From Kappaphycus alvarezii (Eukaryota > Rhodophyta > Florideophyceae > Gigartinales > Solieriaceae): 64,000 nt of DNA. Shown piece after piece: positions 47,061-57,632 of the stretch. Positions within the stretch are counted from its first letter, which is position 1. Every line of letters starts with the position of its first letter. The stretch lies in contig NADL03000466.1 in NCBI GenBank assembly GCA_002205965.3, positions 620,001-684,000 on the forward strand, given 5' to 3'. A model generated the notes under the pieces. The model was given only the letters and a program-made list of their open reading frames with translations, ran no database searches and was not told the origin of the DNA. A program made the position numbers and the translations under genes.

Positions 47061-47514
47061 GGATATTTTCAGTGAGGCGGGGCGGGAAGGTGCTGCACTT
47101 TTCCTTGGATTTCTGCCATTTGGCGCCCTTTTTCTTCTTGATCCTCAACCTCAATATTTTGAAGGACCTCTTCCGTCGTGCTCACATCTTCATATATGGA
47201 ATTCGACGTATTCTTATTTTCTTTGCAAAGGTAATCTTCTTTCATGCTCCGAATTCTGTCCTTTGATTCGATATCATCGCAAAAAGAAACACATTCGGGT
47301 TTCAAACTTATCCTAGAATCTAGTCGTCATCTTTTCAAACCCAGAATCATAATCGTCCCATGCCATGTTCATTACCCCCGAGGGTACCCTTTTCCACTTC
47401 CGAAAGTGTTAGTTGGTTCCGAATCTTCGCTGTCATAGCTAGAAGTGAAATCTTCACTGTCCGTTTCTTTTAAATCTTCAGGATGCGTGCTTTTGTCGAA
47501 ATCCAGGGGCATCT

Positions 47515-48290
47515 TCACGGTTCTGCCGTCAATATTAACTGAAACCATTTGGTTGCCCAAGTCAATGCATGTCCTAGTCTTTCCATGGTAGGGCAGCCAA
47601 TGATTGCATCGAAAGGGAGATCCGGCATGACAAGAAAGTCTACATCAACTTTAGAGTCCCCAAAGAACACGGAAACCTTGTCAACAGTGCCCATGCATTT
47701 TGAGACGGTTCCATCCGCTACAGTTATTTTTCGAGTCGTTGGAGTAATTTCGAGACCTAGATCTGTCACCAAAGTTTCTGAAATGAGGTTTGGAACAGCA
47801 CCCGAATCGAAGAGAGCTTGGGTTTTCATACCCAATACTTTGACTGGTACCAGCTTAAGACGTCTTGGTGCTGTCGAGGCCGATTGAAGAAACAGTTTCT
47901 TACCCTTAGCGGACTTATTAGACCTGATAATTTTTTTGAGTTCTTTTCTCGCATCCTCTGCGTCGCCCCTCAAAAGTTGACCAAACGTTATCCCAGTTGG
48001 GGCCGATGCAAGCTCAGCCACCAAATTGTACCTCTTCACATACTCTAGTACGTCCTTAGAGATACTCTTAACTTTCTTACTCTTTTTCGTCTTCTTGGCC
48101 GGAGTGACTCCCACTCCTGGAACAACTTGATCAGACCTCTTGGTTCGAGGAGGTACAGGTGCTGGGATATGCTCCAGCATTCCATATCTAGCCTAGGTTT
48201 CTTCGATAAAATGTTCCCTTCCCCATCCCTTTTTGTCACATTGACTTGACTAATCTCTTCAGCGATGGATACGTTACCGGCATCCGTCAA
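47515..48290 (-). CDS. Gypsy protease region
   Basis: An aspartic protease of retroelement type: KTQALFDSGAVPNLISETL with the DSGA active site, a flap-side VADGTVSKCMGTVDKV, and DLPFDAIIGCPTMERLG corresponding to the family's ILG block. Part of the broken Gypsy element. Confidence 0.8.
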
Positions 48291-49243
48291 CCTTTGATCC
48301 CTTTTTGTAAGATTTTCACCTCTGGTCCTGACTCACTCCTTGCTTCCGATAAATTTGCTCTTCTGTTGTCTTTAGACCAGCAGTTACTTTCATGATGCCC
48401 ATATCGACCGCACTTTCCACAACGAGTGTTTCTATGTGGATTATCAGGACACCTGTTTGCAAAGTGTCCAGGCTTGTGACAGTAAGAACAGACTTCTGCG
48501 GCCTTAGGGGCCCCAGACTGGTTCTTCTTAATGGTAAGAGTAAGGCTTTCCAACTGCGAGGTTATCATGTCAAGTCGATTATCGAATCGGGTTTCCAACC
48601 TTTCTTCCAAGTTTTTGACATCGCTCCTGACAGATTCTAATGCCGCTGCACTAGTAGCCGGCCTTTGATAATTCTTTTCAGGATGTACGATAGACATCGA
48701 TGTGCGGGTTTCCCTCGGTACCTCACTCAGTGACTGAAACGTCTCCGAATTTTTGACAAATTCTACTATGGTACCCTTCAGTTCATCAAAAGTGTGAGGG
48801 CCCTTGATGAGGAGGAAATCGGAGAGCCGCTTATCCCCCATAGCCGCCTTACGCAGCATTCCGTACTTGGCTTGGGCGTTGAACCCAGCCTTTTCATAAA
48901 GATCACACAAGTACACCAATGAGCTTAACAAATCGTCGAAGTTGAGCCGGGCCTTTATGGCGGTACGAATCATCTCATCTGGTTCTACCTCCTTAGCATG
49001 CTCTTTCACAAGCCACTCACATACCTCACCGAAGTTACGCCCATTCCCGTTAAGAGACCACCCGTCGATAAACTTGGACTTATATTTGTGCTTTGCGTCA
49101 CCATGAAGATAGGCGAAGATACTTGCGGCCTTCTCTTCATCGCCCTTCTCACGCATCACAACGTTGACATATGTGTAAAGAAACTCCTCAACGTCTTCAG
49201 TCTTGCCCACTGTGAACGTTATACGAGCAGCGTTGAGATCCAT
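48287..49243 (-). CDS. Gypsy gag
   Basis: A 318-codon frame starting MDLNAARITFTVGKTEDVEE. The capsid-like part has EKAASIFAYLHGDAKHKYKS. A coiled linker (VKNLEERLETRFDNRL) leads to two CCHC zinc knuckles, CSYCHKPGHFANRC and CGKCGRYGHHESNC. The same linker and knuckles are found in the plus-strand copy at 52.1-52.4 kb. Start lies about 90 bases inside the 5' LTR. Confidence 0.85.
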   Translation of the reverse strand: MDLNAARITFTVGKTEDVEEFLYTYVNVVMREKGDEEKAASIFAYLHGDAKHKYKSKFIDGWSLNGNGRNFGEVCEWLVKEHAKEVEPDEMIRTAIKARLNFDDLLSSLVYLCDLYEKAGFNAQAKYGMLRKAAMGDKRLSDFLLIKGPHTFDELKGTIVEFVKNSETFQSLSEVPRETRTSMSIVHPEKNYQRPATSAAALESVRSDVKNLEERLETRFDNRLDMITSQLESLTLTIKKNQSGAPKAAEVCSYCHKPGHFANRCPDNPHRNTRCGKCGRYGHHESNCWSKDNRRANLSEARSESGPEVKILQKGIKG

Positions 49244-49331
49244 GATTACAGAAAAGAAATCCCCCGAAGTGTTCCTTACTACTGCTCAACTCGAATACCT
49301 CGGGTGCAACCCCCTCCACAAGAGTACCAAA

Positions 49332-50040
49332 TGATAGGGGTAAATCGGCGGGAAGAGATCCTCAGAACCAATTACCCTGAGAAGGAGGTGTTGCGAGCGA
49401 CAAAAGTGCTACCGTGGTATTGTTGAACGAACAAAAGGGAGTGTATATAGAAGAGAGTTGAGGAAGCTACAAGCAAGTATAAAAGGGGCAGGGTCTACCA
49501 CCGACGCTCTGCGACTAGCGTAAGAAAAAGTTTTCTTGGGTCTGAAGTTGACTCTCAACTTCCTACTACTCGGACTTGGCTTGAAGTTGTCTGCCAACTT
49601 GCTTCACCTCCACTAAAGGAAGCAGTTTACTCGGCTTATATAGACTTTTGGCTACCCAAAAGTCTCAAACAACATACTAATAACCATAAAATGCATTCAC
49701 GGTAATCGTGTGAACCAGAGAGACTATTAGAAGATATTTCCTCAAGGTAAATATCTAGGTGCCATACCCATGCCAGCCACCCATCGGCCAGGGGTGGGAA
49801 TTGATGTGGCCATTATATAGACCTTTCAGAGCACTGTAGTATCACCCACAACCTGGAACTGTACTGACATCTACTATGACAGCGTGTCCTAAAATGAAAA
49901 AATCAACCGATGAATTTGCCACACTCACCCAAATTAAAAATATCTTGCAAATTCAAAAACTGTAAAAATATCTTCCCAATTCCGATACTGTATAAATTGG
50001 TCTCATCTAGATTTTTCCGTGTGCGAACTTGCGCACATCA
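49332..50040 (-). repeat. 5' LTR of the 42-50 kb Gypsy element
   Basis: 709 bases with TG...CA ends, the partner of 42554-43265. Read in element orientation it has two TATA-like blocks, the main one GTCTATATAAGC near 49640. Relatives at 13.7, 39.3 and 56.8-57.6 kb show this LTR family is common locally. Confidence 0.85.
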
Positions 50041-50099
50041 ATATGGTCGGTTGCGGCCCGGAATATCTTGCAGGGTGCCGAGTAGTACCTCTTAAATTA

Positions 50100-50345
50100 C
50101 CCTAAAAAGCTGGCTTAATGCCCCCTAGTAGGCAGGCTGCGTTGGACATTACGGCCGCAGCAGCGTGCTTCTGCGTGGAGGGTGGCTCCCGGATGCGTGT
50201 GCAGTGCTAAACGACGTGGTAAGGGACGTGAACGTGAGGGCATTGGAGACGTACGGAAAGGGTTCGGGGGTTTAGATGCAAAGGCACGCCGCAGCAGCGT
50301 CATGTCCAATGCGACGTGCTTAGTGACTGGCCTGAAGGTAGCCTT
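50100..50345 (-). mobile_element. LINE C-terminal fragment 2
   Basis: The minus strand reads VTKHVALDMTLLRRAFASKP, an ALD-T core like fragments 1, 3 and 4. Another frame has AAAAVMSNAACLLGGIKPAF, matching AVMSNAACLMTDLKMHDHGQ of fragment 1. Both the endonuclease core and the segment upstream of it are thus present in a scrambled or tandem arrangement. Confidence 0.4.
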
Positions 50346-50349
50346 TTAA

Positions 50350-51055
50350 GGAGCGTATTTCCTTCCACATTACTGTGTCGGTATACCCCTTTTGACTCGA
50401 TTGTGGCTGTCTGGAAAACTACCGGATAGACCGTGTATATCTTCAAAGAGTAAAATACCCAAACCTTTATACCTGAAAAAATAGTAAGAAACATCGCGAT
50501 GCAACTCCTAAATGTGATTAGGTTATAACCGAGACAACTGTGACAGAAAACGAACCACCTCTTTCCCCTGGCGATTGACAGCAGTCGCAGTGCGTTGTTG
50601 CACCAGCGAGCAGAGAACAATGAGTATTCAGGACTTTCGGAATATATAATGCTATATACTATATAAGCCTAAAGCAAGTAAAAGGTTTGGGTGTTTTATT
50701 TATTGAATATATATTTGAATCTGTCCCAAGAACTACAGACAACCACAATCAACTCAAAACGCATTCCAAGACAGTAATAGAGGAGAAGCCTCGCTCTCTA
50801 AAAGGCCATCTTAATAACATCGTAATCTTTACTCAACAACGCAATCTTTATAAATTGGGTAAGAAGCATGCAAATATACAGGGATGGGGTGGGCAATTAG
50901 ACGGATACCCGACAGGCAAGCACCTAACCGGCTCGCATGCCTTGCAGGCAGAAACCCACACGGGTACTGAAGTTGCCGAATTCCTGTTGTGGGGAGGACC
51001 ATCGGTGAGGGGCAACGAAAGTAGCAAGGTGTCGAAAGAACGCTGTACTTTTGGA
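50350..51055. other. No supportable gene
   Basis: Lies between two LINE fragments. A 124-codon plus frame at 50687-51061 is basic and lacks domain features. It may be LINE 3' untranslated sequence or unrelated. Confidence 0.4.
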
Positions 51056-51059
51056 TCCT

Positions 51060-51465
51060 AAAGCACCGTAGGCACTAGTAAACACGGAAAGAAGAAGGTG
51101 GTTGAGCGCTTGGAAGGCATCATCGTAGTGGGAATGCTCGGCGCGTTCCGCGAGATTCGCGGCAGCTCCGCCCTATGCAGCGGACTGGGAGAAGCGTGAC
51201 TAAGCATAAGGATGTGCAACAGTGACATCCAGAGCGATATAGCGAGAATGCAAGCCGAAGGAACCAGGGATGAAGAGGTCGATGCAGAGGGAGAAAAGAG
51301 TAGCGGAGGGAGGGTGGGGAGGAGAGCGTATTCGATAGCGGTGTAAATGCCGAGTTCTTCACAATACTTTTGAATGGCATTGCGGAGGACATTGTGGCGA
51401 TGCGTCTGGCCATGGTCGTGCATCTTAAGGTCAGTCATCAAGCAGGCAGCATTGGACATAACGGC
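51060..51465 (-). mobile_element. LINE C-terminal fragment 1 (zinc knuckle and endonuclease)
   Basis: The best preserved member. The minus strand has SNAACLMTDLKMHDHGQTHR, then HNVLRNAIQKYCEELGIYTA, the Cys/His box and RHN-helix that precede the restriction-like endonuclease in such LINEs. In another frame follow SFGLHSRYIALDVTVAHPYA, then AERAEHSHYDDAFQALNHL and LLSVFTSAYGAL, the endonuclease core and the K/H..Y...F tail. The two halves lie in different frames and there are a few stops, so it is dead. Only the C-terminus is present. Confidence 0.6.
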
Positions 51466-51469
51466 TGCT

Positions 51470-52065
51470 GTAGGCCTAACGATCCGAACAAGATAAACTC
51501 GGAAAAGATTAAGCAGTCTAATATTCGGAAATTAGGGTCATTTCCTAAAATAATACATTTCTTGAAGGGATTAAGCGCATGGATGTACGGTAAGCTTACG
51601 AACTGAGATATCAGAAGCGGCGCAAATGATTTTAGAATACTGGCTTGAGACCTTCCATTAGGCATTAAGCATTGAATACTGATAGGCAGGGGAGGAGAAT
51701 TGGGGTGCTTTACTAATCAGGGATATGGAACGGCTATTTTCCGAAGACTAGGGGGCAGGTACATTTATCAGAGAGTCTGAAAATTTGATGCCCAGCGGCC
51801 TGCCTTTGAATGAGGGAGCTTCCTTATCCATAACCTTTAGCCTATCCTGTCCTTATCCACCCCCTCGGCTTACGGTTCTTGGCTCCCTCGTGGTTCTAAT
51901 ACTTTTATCTCGGACTTTTCCCATCTTATCAAGCTGATATCGATCACGTCATCTCCCGCTTGCTGGATCTCGATGTCGCTCAGCTGGCTTATCATCTGCC
52001 TCGTTTCTATACCAGCGCTTGCAAGTAGAATACGTCAAAAACCTGCAGACATTTCAGTCGCTGAG
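51470..52065. other. No gene; contains short dispersed repeat
   Basis: 51693-51765 (aattggggtgctttact..., ctagggggcagg) matches 22041-22110. The remainder is unassigned; it could be the decayed 5' end of the plus-strand Gypsy copy. Confidence 0.5.
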
Positions 52066-52069
52066 TAAG

Positions 52070-55000
52070 GTAATGTAGGGAGACCGGACATCGATGTCTA
52101 CCGTACATCCTGGACAGGATTATCAAATGCCCGGATATTAGTGCAGCGGGATTTGAATATGCCAGAAGCGATGTTAAAATCTTGGAAGAACGATGGAAAC
52201 CTGATTCGATGACCGATTTGACATTATAGCCCCAGTTGGAGAGTACTACTATTACCATCAAGAAAAGTCTCTAATCTCAAAGCAGCAGAAGTGTGCTCGT
52301 ACTTTCACAAAACTGGATACTTTGCAAAGAGGTGCCTTCAAAATCCACAAAGAAACACTCTTTGTGGAAAGTGCGGCCGTTATGGGGATCATGAAAGTAA
52401 TTCATGGTGTAGAAACAATAGATGAGTAAATTTATCGAAGCAAAAGCGAATCAAGATCAGAGATGATACTTTTAAAAAACAGGGAAAAAAGTTGACCGAT
52501 GCAGGTAAAGTGCCATTATTGACGAAATATGTAAATTCAATGTGAGGAAAAAGTGATGAATAACGGAAATTTTTATTGAAATATCTAGGTTGGATTATAG
52601 AATGAACATTTTCAAGCATCTGTACCTTCTTGGACAAAAGGATCGATCATCTTTTTCCAGAGTTGAAATAACTCTTGCCGAGAAAATAAAAAATGAATTA
52701 AAAAAAATCAAGAGGATCCCAAAGAACGTATTACAGTACGTGAAGAAGTAAAATTTGGCACTCAAGCTTCTATTGGCCCCAACTGGAATTACGTGTGGCC
52801 AGTTTTTGAGGGGAAACGTATAGCATGCTAGAAAATAACCCTAAAAATTATAGGTTTAATAAATCTACGTAGGGTAAGAAAATGTTTCTTCAATCGGCCT
52901 CGACGGCATCAAGAAGACTTAGGATAGTACCAATAAAAGTATTGGAAATGAGACCCCAAGCTCTTTTCAATACGGGCGCTGTTCCAAATCTCATGTGTAT
53001 CCCAAGAGCTAATGTATTTAGGTTTTAAGAGACCATTTTTTGTGGAAACAGATGCCTAGGAACGGTCTGTTGGTCCCTTTTGTCACCAAAAAGATGATAA
53101 CGGAAGACTAAACCTTGGTCAATTAGCAAGTCGTATTCTGAATGTTGCGGAAAAGAGTTACATAGTCTGCAAGAAAAAAGAACTAGGTGTCGTTCTCGAG
53201 TTGAAGCCTTTCGCGACTACCTTTCATCGCTTGAAAAATCAGTTTCGATAACTGATCAACAGGAACATACGAAAGCATTCCAAAATAAAGATTTGCTCCA
53301 CTGCTTGGTTGTTTGGAGGGCTCTTAATTTTGCAGAATACCGGCCTAAAATTTGTTATCGACCCGGACCCAATAGTTAGCCTGCTGATTATTATGTTTTT
53401 CAGGAATCAAATGAATCAAAGGGAAAACGCTTCCAAGGTCATGCGCATGAGCCAACGGTAACGACTATGAAACTAGTCTTAAGGGACCTATGAAGTTCTT
53501 TTATGGGCTAGAAATGAAGAAAGTTGATCTAGAACACAGAAATAGGGTACGCAGGAACTAAAATTCTTTCTTTTACACAATAGAGCCTGTCATCGATTAG
53601 TAAGCCCGTTGAAAGAAGTAATGAAGATATTGAGAATGTATTATGATAAGTGAGGGCATTGGATCTTGAAACCACAAATGAATTCATTACAGAAAGATTT
53701 CTGTTGCTCAGTACCCCATAAGGACATCTATAATTTCCTTAAAAAGCTGGCACCGTCAAACTCGGTCTGATCGGAAAGTACAAGACTATTCCAAGCCTTC
53801 CATTTTCCGATCTTTTTGAAACCTTCTCAATCGATTTTCCTGTCGATTCAAGGAAACGACGTCTGGAAAAAATATCTCCCTATATTATTGTAGCATCTCA
53901 CTGGATGGCCATTATGAGTTTCAGTTGAGGAGATTAATGCTGTGGTCCTGCGATTCATCGCAACAGAAATAATTGAACCTTTGGTCTTTCAAAGAGGATC
54001 ATCTCGGATAGCGCTCTCTATTTCACTGCAAAGTCACTGCTTCTTTTTTGAGAGAGAAAGGGATCCAATTGAAAAACTTTCCACCTTACGCTCATATGTA
54101 GAAAGGAAAGCGAATGTTAAGGTCTAAACAAACAAACTAAGAAGTATCGAAAACTATTTCGGAGAATGACACCTAATGGAAGATGTCTTACCAAAAGCGT
54201 TCAATTGGTCCTATATTTATGCGGTTATCGCCTACATATAGGACCAACTGGACCAATAACTTTCAGCTAATGTATAGAAGGCTCTGAAAATGCTGAAAAG
54301 AGATAGAGAAACAAATTAAATCGATCTGGATAGTACAAAAATCGAGAAAAGGGCCACCGAAGATTGAAAACCACGACTTGTGTTAACAAAAAGAAAAAAC
54401 TAATTGCAGAGCTTTTGTTATAGGCCTTCTCTGTCGGTTGAAGAGTACTTTCAAACACGAAAAAGTCGTTTAGCAAACTGTAAAGTGGTCGGGCCTCCAA
54501 ACAATATACTCCATCCCTCGCATCATTACCGAGCAAAGAAAACCGCATTACAAGATCTCTTCAAGCTCAGGGAAGAGATCAAGGAGGTCCATCCATGCAC
54601 GTCATCTTTTCGCTTACCATCAGAGGCCTGAAGAAATCCTCCTCACACAGGACTATGTACTATCACGAATCATACTCATTAAAACTTTAGAATGATTCCT
54701 CTGGAGGAAAGAGTTCCGGCGAGTGTATTATCTCGATTAAGCAGGACTATTACGAGCTCCACGTAATCATTTATTTCTACATTAATATAGGCCTAGTTTC
54801 TGTACGTTGAACGGCCCATTGCTACCCGAGGAATATTTTCAATTACTAGTAAGAGTTCCAGCGTCTTTTCAAAAAGGAGGGTTCATGGAAAAAGTTACAG
54901 GTTTTATAGAAGTAAGTTATTATTACTCTACAGTAATGATACAGGCAAATAGTTGCTGGGAACTTCTCAGAAACATGTCTAAAAACTATCCGCCCGTTTT

Positions 55001-55825
55001 CTGTATTTCTCAAGAACGATCAAGATGTGAAAATTAGAGGATAAAGCTTACATACGGATATGGAATACTGATTAGTGCCGTACCAGCTATGGGAACCTTA
55101 TCAAACCCTAACAACAATGAAAGTCCAAGTAGGAAAAAATATCAGCCTAAGGCACTGGGTATAACTCGAGGAGGACCATCCTAATGGCTCAATTTGTAAA
55201 AACGATGCTCTCACTGCCCCCCGAGAGGCTATTATGCCGAACGTAGCACAAAAAAAGGAATAGGAGCGAACTTACACTGAGGAGTTACGCCGCTTCTTCA
55301 TCCATACATCTTTTTGATAATCATACCCAGGGCACGGTTCGTAGGTAAATGATATCCTTGTGGCGGCGCAATATTTCCGCGGACGCAAATGATTTGCAAG
55401 ATATTGCCTATTTCATAATAAGCATCTGTTTAAGTATTCGAGCTCACTACGGACCGCACTTGTCATACTAGGACTCATTCCTGTCGCTATGTGTCTTTTT
55501 TATTATAGGTATCCATTTCTCAAGCATTTACGAGAAGAGCTAGCATATCACATTTTTCCACTTTTGAGAGATTCGGAATAGCTATGGAAGAAGTTTTTAT
55601 TCAAGCGTACCTTAAGTTCATCAAATATACATATGAAGCCCTTGTACGAAGTCAGACTCCGGTGATGCAAACGTACTTTTTGAAACACCATATTTGCAAT
55701 CAGCTACATCCTTATTTATTTGAGAGGCCTCATATTGTGGTAAGAACAGAACGGAAATTATCAGAAACAAAAAAAGACCAATAAACTGACAGGAAGATAG
55801 TCTTGAGTGGGAGGGAGTATTTTAC
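52070..55825 (+). mobile_element. Older Ty3/Gypsy copy, same family as 42-50 kb (broken)
   Basis: Plus-strand parts follow the 42-50 kb element in order: gag linker (about 52080-52210), CCHC knuckles (about 52310-52410, CGKCGRYGDHES), protease (about 52960, FNTGAVPNLM), RNase H (about 53040, FVETDA...ERSVG), integrase (about 53640-54240), accessory ORF 1 block (54807, NGPLLPEEYFQLLVRV) and accessory ORF 2 block (about 55410-55780, ICLSIRAHYGPHLSY; later HICNQLHPYLFERPHI). A purine-rich run (cttgagtgggaggga, about 55803-55817) matches the one before the 3' LTR of the other copy. Heavily broken and much older than the 42-50 kb element. Confidence 0.8.
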
Positions 55826-56285
55826 AAAAACGGTAATTTCTGCAGGAAAGTGATCTTCCCCACAAACTTCTTCCTTCTTCATCCCTGACCCCTTATTTTT
55901 CAAAAAAATCGTCCCACTTATTTTATTTTATGAACAAAATCCTGAAAATATTTTTTCCTCTTCGAATCAAAATTTACTTTTCAATGCTATTTTCTATTTC
56001 ATCTCTGAGGATTTTAATCCTCTTTTATCAAAAAATAAATATTTCGACCCGCGACTCGCTTCGGCCTCCAAATTTAGATCCAGTATTTTATCAAACAGAT
56101 TTTTCGTAATTTCCAAGGTTGCATGCTTATTCAAAGCTGCGTAATTGACTTGAATTATGTTATTTTGTCCAAGACCATGAAACTGTTAGAATACAATGCC
56201 ATGTTTAAATTTTGTCATCGACGTCGTTAAAGCAAAACCTCGGCTATCAACAACCTCATCGGCTTACCCCCCTTTTTCCTTCAAC

Positions 56286-56761
56286 ATGACCAACTCTTGT
56301 CAGTCCCTCACCATTTTCAAGTCATCCAGAGCCCGCCGCCCCCTCAAATCCCTAGCCTTGATGGCCAATGAAAGAACTGATTATGATGGTTGTCGTACAA
56401 GAATAGACCGAAAATGCGTTCAAGAGTGGTTCCAACGGCACCGCTTTGAGGAGGCAGAGGAGTCAGACTGAATTGGAAGGACTGGAATGAGAAGGTGAGG
56501 GTGGACTCGTGGGGGCCACCATTGTACAACGGTGGGGAAGCTGCTGTGTAGTAAGGAGGAGACAGTGAGGGAGTTACCTTTATTTCTGAATCCTTTGACT
56601 GGAATGAAGAGAACTTTGAGTGTCGTGAAGAGGTATTGGAGGCGTTGGATGTGTTTGAGGGGGCTATTTATCCTTCTTGACATTTCGAAGAGATTCGGAG
56701 GACGTGAATTGGGTGTACGGATATTTTGAAGGAATTGGTTGGCTTTGATCTCGACGACTAA
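56286..56761 (+). pseudogene. ORF-X copy C, LTR-linked acidic protein (broken)
   Basis: Third member of the ORF-X family. It starts MTNSCQSLTIFKSSRARRPL (copy B: MNNLRPPPHH). The box ERTDYDGCRTRIDRKCVQEW corresponds to AEDYLRRQTKKKIIEF, with the acidic RFEEAEESD after it. Near the 3' end is DILKELVGFDLDD, corresponding to DILEELFGSDLEN of copy B, directly before the stop. The copy is broken in a few places and old. It lies between the end of the older Gypsy copy and LTR-like sequence beginning at 56767. Upstream sequence is C/T-rich as in copies A and B, but no clear TATA box was seen. Confidence 0.5.
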
Positions 56762-56766
56762 GAAAA

Positions 56767-57632
56767 TGATATACAAATCTAGATTTTTATGGTGATATCA
56801 TCTGTCATTAGTCTTTCTTGTTCTTGAGATTCCATTTGAAGCATGTTTGGTACTCAGTATGTTTTTTGAGACTTTAGGGCTAGCCTAAAATTTTCATTTA
56901 AGCTGATTACAATTCTTCATCTTGTGGAAGCCGAGAAAACAGCAAAAAATTCCAAGTTACCTATAAAGTAGTTTGGATATTCCGAGTTTGCTTCGAACGC
57001 AAGAGCCGAGTTTCTAAAGACGGTCACAGAGAACAAGTGGTAGATTCTGATCTTTTTATACTCACTTTTGGCCCTCTCAACTTTCGTTCTGTTGATGTAT
57101 GCGTCGATAACACCGCAGTCTGATATCGCATATTGGATCTGATCCGGCTGGATCAAATTTATGGCATGCGATTTGACTTGATCAGGTGGGATGCGTGTGG
57201 GTTGAATGTGATTTCATTTGGTTTTATTTTCGATTATGTGTGATTCAATTTAGTACTGTAATGCAGATTTGAACTACACAAGGTGTAATGATTTTTTGAA
57301 ATTATTTTGGTCAAGATTACAGTATGTGATGTGATAATTTTACAGTGATGTGATGATAAACCGCCGCCCGACGACAGCCGGCAGACGACAATTTTTGGAT
57401 GTCGGTTGCCTATATAAGCAGGAACCCCAGACCTTTATTTGTGTCCTAGAAAAAAAGGCAGAACTTCACTCAATAAACTCAACCTACTCAACTACCATTT
57501 ACATTATTACGTCCTTACTTATATTTTTTGCTCGTTCAACTATATCAGGTTAGAACTTTTGTCGCTTGCAACGCGTCCACATTGGGGTAATGAGTTCTGA
57601 GTATATATTCTCCCGTCCATTTATTTGTATCA
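56767..57632 (+). repeat. Gypsy-family LTR sequence C (one diverged or two partial LTRs)
   Basis: Starts TGATATACAAATCTAGAT, like the LTR family's TGATGTGCGC...AAATCTAGAT. At 56855-56905 AGTATGTTTTTTGAGACTTTAGGGCTAGCC matches AGTATGTTGTTTGAGACTTTTGGGTAGCC (segments quoted for comparison). Near 57030-57075 is a match to the GTGGTAGA...TTTTATACT block. At 57505-57632 GCTCGTTCAAC, AACTTTTGTCGCTTGCAAC and GGGGTAATGAGTTCTGA match the LTR 3' end, finishing at a CA. The block order partly repeats, so two partial LTRs are likely. Confidence 0.6.

Larger units (their letters stand above)
43266..49331 (-). mobile_element. Ty3/Gypsy element, internal region (broken)
   Basis: Order on the minus strand: gag with two CCHC knuckles, protease, RT, RNase H, integrase, two accessory ORFs, then 3' LTR. 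This is the classic Gypsy order, followed by an unusual accessory pair. A primer-binding site candidate (TGGTACTCTTGTGGAGG, about 49329-49313) lies just inside the 5' LTR. A purine-rich run (gagcggaggg) lies just before the 3' LTR. The element is broken by roughly half a dozen breaks but all major parts are recognisable. LTR similarity makes it the youngest LTR element here. It sits inside a run of LINE fragments. Confidence 0.9.
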
